From: a virus
DNA: 40,405 nt
Virus record (IMG/VR): IMGVR_UViG_3300032331_001930
Span: 1 to 40,405 of that record
Direction: 5' to 3' (one strand)
This document shows positions 36,732-40,405 of the stretch, one piece after another. The position numbers were made by a program, and so were the translations under genes. Position 1 is the first letter of the stretch. Every line of letters starts with the position of its first letter. The notes beneath the pieces are model-generated. The model was not told where the DNA came from. It saw only the letters and a program-made list of their open reading frames with translations, and searched no databases.

Positions 36732-37157
36732 ATGGTATACGGTAAAGGTCGAATTAAGACGGACGAGAACAAGCCAAAGGGCAAAGAAGGCGATGGTCGA
36801 TTCTACGCTGGTGGTCCAGGGTTCGGTGAACTAAATAACCTGACACCAGGAACTCGGCAGCCAAAGCCAAAGCCAAAGCCAGAGCGACCAATTTATCGCA
36901 AGGGAGATCGGGCTCGAAAGCCAATTGAAAAGACTCCAGGTCGTAAGACCATTCAGTCAGTTCCACTAAAAATGAGAAATATTCTAAATCCTATTGGCAA
37001 GAAGCCAGGCAGAACCCTTATTGATGAAATGAGCGACTTCGCTAGGAAGCAGCGCCAACTACCTACTCGGGTAAAGCCAGAAGGTCAGCGCCGAAAGGCT
37101 AGTGATATGGGCAAGACCGCCAATAACGGTCGCTCACGAAGGTCAGGTGGTCGATAA
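36732..37157 (+). CDS. Basic disordered late protein ending SGGR
   Basis: A 141-residue basic protein from ATG 36732. Pro/Lys-rich segment TRQPKPKPKPERPIYRKGDR, then IQSVPLKMRNILNPIGKKPG, similar to the next protein (IPLKTRQIFNTRG). Ends RRSGGR and overlaps the next ATG (TAATG). Probably a structural or DNA-associated small protein. Confidence 0.75.
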   Translation: MVYGKGRIKTDENKPKGKEGDGRFYAGGPGFGELNNLTPGTRQPKPKPKPERPIYRKGDRARKPIEKTPGRKTIQSVPLKMRNILNPIGKKPGRTLIDEMSDFARKQRQLPTRVKPEGQRRKASDMGKTANNGRSRRSGGR

Positions 37158-37351
37158 TGCCAGGTAAGATTGCACCATCAAAGCGACCGATTCCGCTTAA
37201 GACTCGTCAGATTTTTAATACTAGGGGATCAATCCTTAATGCAATGTTCCCAGTAACAGCAACTCAGGCAAAGGCAATTAAACTTCCAAGCCTGGTTCGC
37301 AAGACGGTTACAAAGAAGAAGACTGGCACAGCAAGGCGAGGTAGTCGATAA
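37157..37351 (+). CDS. Small basic late protein ending RGSR
   Basis: A 64-residue basic protein. IPLKTRQIFNTRGSILNAMF is a motif shared with the previous protein (VPLKMRNILNPIG), so the two are probably related by duplication. Ends RRGSR. TAATG overlap with both neighbours. Confidence 0.75.
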   Translation: MPGKIAPSKRPIPLKTRQIFNTRGSILNAMFPVTATQAKAIKLPSLVRKTVTKKKTGTARRGSR

Positions 37352-38052
37352 TGGCACGTCTAGTTAATCCTGACGGTCCAGGGACAACTGGGACTGGTAA
37401 GCCAAAGAAGCCAGTGCGCTTCCCGAAGGCTACCCCAACAAAAGAAGGTTTCCTTCGCCCATACGCCCTTGAGACCTATCGACGAGCCTACAAGCCTACC
37501 CAGAATAAAAATGAGCGTTCTGGTGACAAGCCAGTCGTTAAGGCTGCCAACAAAGAGCGAGAACTTCAGCGTATTGCTGCTCGGCAGAGACTGCAGGGAA
37601 ACCCGTTTGCTACAGTTAATAGCGCAAAAAAGAGTTATGCCAAGCGAGCAGAACGACGAGCAGTTATTGGTCCAAAGACGGACAAGGCTGTTGGCACAAA
37701 GCAGCGTGGTTCATATAACGACACAATGGATACCTCTCTCAATCCGCTTGGCGGCGGTCCACGACCAACTCAAAATCGCTATTTGAATACATGGGAAAGC
37801 CCAGAAGTTTTGACGCCAAAGCGACCAACCCAAATTAGCGTAAAGACCACTGTTTACAGCGGAGGTAAGCACGGGGGAAACGTTAACTCTGGGGTAAATC
37901 GCCCAAACAAGGGCATTAAGCAAGATAAGAGTGGTACCTACGCCGTAAAGAACAAGTATACTCTTTATGGTCCAAATGCGCAGAAGATTAGCCTTCCATT
38001 CAGGGGCAAGAAGGGTGCTGCAAGTAGCGGCACCAGAAAGATTGGTCGATAA
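37351..38052 (+). CDS. Basic disordered late protein ending KIGR
   Basis: A 233-residue basic protein rich in Lys, Arg, Pro, Asn and Gly, with almost no predicted secondary structure except the segment NKERELQRIAARQRLQGNPF. Ends GTRKIGR. Coupled to both neighbours (TAATG). Possibly an internal virion protein that neutralises DNA charge. Confidence 0.77.
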   Translation: MARLVNPDGPGTTGTGKPKKPVRFPKATPTKEGFLRPYALETYRRAYKPTQNKNERSGDKPVVKAANKERELQRIAARQRLQGNPFATVNSAKKSYAKRAERRAVIGPKTDKAVGTKQRGSYNDTMDTSLNPLGGGPRPTQNRYLNTWESPEVLTPKRPTQISVKTTVYSGGKHGGNVNSGVNRPNKGIKQDKSGTYAVKNKYTLYGPNAQKISLPFRGKKGAASSGTRKIGR

Positions 38053-38195
38053 TGCCTGCAAAGAAGAAGATTATCGTTAAGCGTGGAGTTGCTAAGGATC
38101 AGAAGGGTCTGAGCAAGGCTTCACAGAAGAAGCACGAAAAGGGCGAGCCACGCAAGAAGAAGATCGCTGAGACCAAGAAGTACGGCGCATCGTAA
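38052..38195 (+). CDS. Very basic 47-residue protein
   Basis: MPAKKKIIVKRGVAKDQKGL at the start, then a nearly continuous run of Lys-rich sequence (EPRKKKIAETKKYGAS at the end). ATG 38052 overlaps the previous stop (TAATG); the stop is two bases before the next ATG. About 20 basic residues out of 47. Likely nucleic-acid binding. Confidence 0.78.
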   Translation: MPAKKKIIVKRGVAKDQKGLSKASQKKHEKGEPRKKKIAETKKYGAS

Positions 38196-38197
38196 AA

Positions 38198-38419
38198 ATG
38201 GCTCGTAACTACGCTCGGGAGTACGCAACATATCAAGGTACTCCTGAGCAGATCAAGAATCGTGCTTCCAGAAACGCCGCACGGCGCAAGATGGAGAAGG
38301 CGCACGGTAAGTCTGCCATTGCTGGCATGGATATCGACCATAAAGACGGTAATCCTCGGCACAATGGAAAAAAGAACCTTCGCGTTATGACTAAATCAGC
38401 CAATCGAAGCAAGAAGTAA
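38198..38419 (+). CDS. Small HNH-like protein
   Basis: A 73-residue basic protein. MARNYAREYATYQGTPEQIK then DIDHKDGNPRHNGKKNLRVM (residues 45-64) and SANRSK form an HNH-like signature (D-x-D-H...N...N). Similar small proteins, MARNY(K/R)xEYxxYQGTPEQ-type, are frequent in marine phages near the tail or packaging region. Nuclease activity is possible but unproven; it may help packaging or be virion associated. Confidence 0.78.
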   Translation: MARNYAREYATYQGTPEQIKNRASRNAARRKMEKAHGKSAIAGMDIDHKDGNPRHNGKKNLRVMTKSANRSKK

Positions 38420-38428
38420 CGGAGAATA

Positions 38429-40405
38429 ATGGCGACATTTAAGTTTGTCGGTCGAGAGATCGACATTCATTGGAATGGTTACGACATTGTCGGTCCAGCG
38501 GAAACGGTATTCAGCATTCCAGACCAACTCTATGAGGAGTTTGAGTCGGATATCCGTGGCGTTGAGCCGTCTTTGACGTGGATTGACACCAATGAGTTCT
38601 TGACACTGAGCAATACCGTCTCTACAGCAACCCTCTCCGCCTCACTTCCTATTGCACTTACAACGACCACCAGTGGAAAGACCATCTCGTTATCGTCCAC
38701 TACGGCACTAAACGGCTATTTGCTTGCCGCAAATGGCACTGGTGGTACAATTTGGACACCAGCGTCCACATCTAGCCTGACATCGGTCATTGGCGTATCT
38801 CCAATCTCTGCCGTCATCTCTGGCGGTACAGTATCAGTGAGCCTTAGCGCCAATTACCAGACGGCTGGTAGTTACCAGCCTGCTGGGACCTACGTCACTG
38901 GCGTGGTTGGTACGTCGCCAATCTCTGCGACTGGAACGACATCCATCACAGTTTCACTAAATCAGTCTGTTCTCTCCGTTGCTAATGCAACTTCCGCCGA
39001 AAGCATACGAACCTACGTAAAGAATACAAGCGGATCAACGATGACCAAGGGTCAGGCGGTCTACATTAGCGGCGCAGATGGAACTAATGTGACGATTTCT
39101 CTCTCCACTGCGTCAACCGAGGCTGGCTCATCAAAGACACTTGGACTTTTGTACCAAGATCTAGCCAACAATGCGTTCGGTTGGGTCATTGAGAACGGGT
39201 ATCTTGGTACGATTGACACCTCAGCATCAACCGCTGGTCAGACGGTATGGCTCGGCAATACGCCTGGGAGCCTCGTCTATGGTTCACCACCAGCAGAACC
39301 GTCACACTCCGTCTACCTTGGGGTTGTAGCACGATCAAACGCTAACAATGGTGAGATCATCGTCAAGGTGCAAAACGGATACGAGATCGATGAACTGCAC
39401 GACGTCTCTGCTGGATCGCCAACCAATCTAGACATCCTCCAGTACAAGAGCAGCAGTTCCCTCTGGACTAAGTCCTCCATTTCCAATGCTGGGATCGCTG
39501 CATCTGTCCATACGCACGACTACCAGGCATCTGGCACCTACGTCAATGCCGTCATTGGCACCTCCCCAGCCTCCGTCTCTACGGCATCTGGGACATCGAC
39601 GGTCTCCATCGTGGCTGGCAGCATCAACTCCACCCACCTCAGCGCAACCTCCGTTGGCTCCAGTCAACTTATTGCCCAGGCTGTTGGGACCGCTGCGCTT
39701 TCTTCTGGCGCTGCAGCAAATGGCACCATTCTTACGTCTAATGGCTCTGGTGGGGCAACCTTTGCTTCTGCACCTTCAAGTGGTGGGTATTACGTCACTG
39801 GTACAAGCCTTGTTAACGGAGCAAACCTCACCTCAATGGCAACTGGTGGTTACCTTGTGGGAAATCCAGACAGCACATCAATTGAAGTTATTTCATCTGC
39901 TGGTGCAACAAGCACAGTTGCACAATATCAGTATGTGTATTCATCGCAGCGCACATCAACCAGTACAAGGTTTCCAGTAATGTCGTCGTGGGTAAGCGCA
40001 GCACTAACTACATCAACCGCTAGTGCTGGATCAAGATTTGTTAACGGTGAGTTCTGGATCTTTGGAACAGTCTCTACGGCTGCATCTGCTGGACTCCATC
40101 GTTCATCAGATTCAACCTCTTGGACAAGCGTTACCAGTGGACTCGCAGTTGGAGATGTTATTCAAGATATTGCATACAATGGCTCCAACCTATACGTATT
40201 ATGCGGAAGAGATAACGCTGGAAGCGTTGGAAAAGTAAGCACCTCCCCAGGTACAAGTGGATCAACTTGGACCGCAAGAACAATTAACGCCAATATGTTT
40301 AACTGCACTGGAGTGACGAGCAGCGGCTCTAGATGGGTGGTTGTCGGTAGTGGGAATGCAGTAGATGGTCAGGTCCTTACCTCAACAGATGGAATAACTT
40401 GGTCA
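38429..40405 (+). CDS. Tail fibre protein with repeats (runs to window end)
   Basis: At least 659 residues, with CGGAGA before ATG 38429. The N-terminal 60 residues (FVGREIDIHWNGYDIVGPAE) may attach to the tail. Residues 60-400 contain imperfect repeats of the type GTYVTGVVGTSPISATG and GTYVNAVIGTSPASVSTASG. After residue 480 the sequence changes to beta-propeller-like repeats with SxDxxxW motifs (SSDSTSWTSV, STWTARTI, STDGITWS). Thr/Ser/Ala-rich, typical receptor-binding fibre. It ends at 40405 in phase and probably continues into 1-30. Confidence 0.85.
   Translation, partial: MATFKFVGREIDIHWNGYDIVGPAETVFSIPDQLYEEFESDIRGVEPSLTWIDTNEFLTLSNTVSTATLSASLPIALTTTTSGKTISLSSTTALNGYLLAANGTGGTIWTPASTSSLTSVIGVSPISAVISGGTVSVSLSANYQTAGSYQPAGTYVTGVVGTSPISATGTTSITVSLNQSVLSVANATSAESIRTYVKNTSGSTMTKGQAVYISGADGTNVTISLSTASTEAGSSKTLGLLYQDLANNAFGWVIENGYLGTIDTSASTAGQTVWLGNTPGSLVYGSPPAEPSHSVYLGVVARSNANNGEIIVKVQNGYEIDELHDVSAGSPTNLDILQYKSSSSLWTKSSISNAGIAASVHTHDYQASGTYVNAVIGTSPASVSTASGTSTVSIVAGSINSTHLSATSVGSSQLIAQAVGTAALSSGAAANGTILTSNGSGGATFASAPSSGGYYVTGTSLVNGANLTSMATGGYLVGNPDSTSIEVISSAGATSTVAQYQYVYSSQRTSTSTRFPVMSSWVSAALTTSTASAGSRFVNGEFWIFGTVSTAASAGLHRSSDSTSWTSVTSGLAVGDVIQDIAYNGSNLYVLCGRDNAGSVGKVSTSPGTSGSTWTARTINANMFNCTGVTSSGSRWVVVGSGNAVDGQVLTSTDGITWS

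Noticed and set aside
1-40405. tRNA or rRNA genes
   Set aside because: I found no cloverleaf-like segment with GTTCRA-type T arm in the intergenic regions; a tRNAscan run would be decisive.

Overview
The window is a tailed-bacteriophage genome and probably a complete one. The terminase large subunit, portal, scaffold, N4-gp56-like major capsid protein, tail proteins, endolysin, holin and a phage recombination/replication set are all present, and there is no host-type gene block and no integrase. The long tail-fibre frame that runs off the right edge (from 38429) ends exactly on a codon boundary. It continues in frame into the first 30 bases of the window, where it stops overlapping the next start codon. 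The simplest reading is a circularly permuted genome of about 40.4 kb opened inside the fibre gene. The host is not certain. A C39-like lysin, the absence of spanins, a possible leaderless promoter and a GGxT/GxWVxxGxVxxDP-type domain of a kind I recall from actinophages all lean towards a Gram-positive (actinobacterial) host, but only weakly.

Layout, read as a circle. A rightward transcription unit starts just after a non-coding control region (about 34.0-34.96 kb). It covers a cluster of small, very basic proteins (34.96-38.42 kb), the tail fibre (38.43 kb across the junction), lysis genes (0.2-1.0 kb), packaging genes (TerS-like, TerL), portal, two giant virion proteins, scaffold and MCP (to 14.7 kb). 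It then covers a head-tail adaptor, two tail proteins and a coiled-coil membrane protein (16.0-19.3 kb), a phosphoesterase and sugar-nucleotide enzymes (19.3-22.6 kb), and a DNA recombination block (Cas4-like nuclease, ERF annealing protein, SSB-like protein, resolvase; 22.7-25.0 kb). It ends with an RmlC-like epimerase and small genes to 26.84 kb. A leftward unit runs from about 34.08 kb down to 26.84 kb. The two units meet tail to tail with a few bases of overlap.

The most unusual part is the leftward region (31.4-34.2 kb). It is built of five repeated regulatory cassettes. Each has, in the direction of transcription, an array of three or four ACTATCA/TGATAGT repeats, a GTTAAG-N4-CTTAAC dyad (or degenerate copy) and a TTGNNN-17-TACTGT type promoter. 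The dyad lies 11 or 21 bp (one helical turn apart) from the -35. In four cassettes a 5' leader follows with a co-varying hairpin (CCTA loop) and the sequence CGAAGAC, then one or two small genes, and four of the five units end in an intrinsic terminator. A perfect copy of the dyad (GTTAAG-AAAA-CTTAAC) also sits upstream of the rightward unit. Between the two units lies a 0.4-kb hub with three copies of a perfect TGGCACA-N3-TGTGCCA dyad, four copies of a TGAGG-N3-CCTCA dyad and overlapping ACAGGGG/CCCCTGT hairpins. It is a good candidate for a replication origin and/or transcriptional switch.

Other system-level features: a sugar-activation and glycosyl-transfer set (cytidylyltransferase, two glycosyltransferases, RmlD-like reductase, epimerase, RmlC-like epimerase, HAD phosphatase) threaded through the structural genes, including a glycosyltransferase directly behind the capsid gene; a paralogous domain shared by the first gene of the longest leftward operon and the C-terminal half of a late basic protein; and a run of five consecutive basic proteins ending in -GR or -SR. 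No DNA polymerase, primase, tape-measure or tail-tube protein is recognisable.
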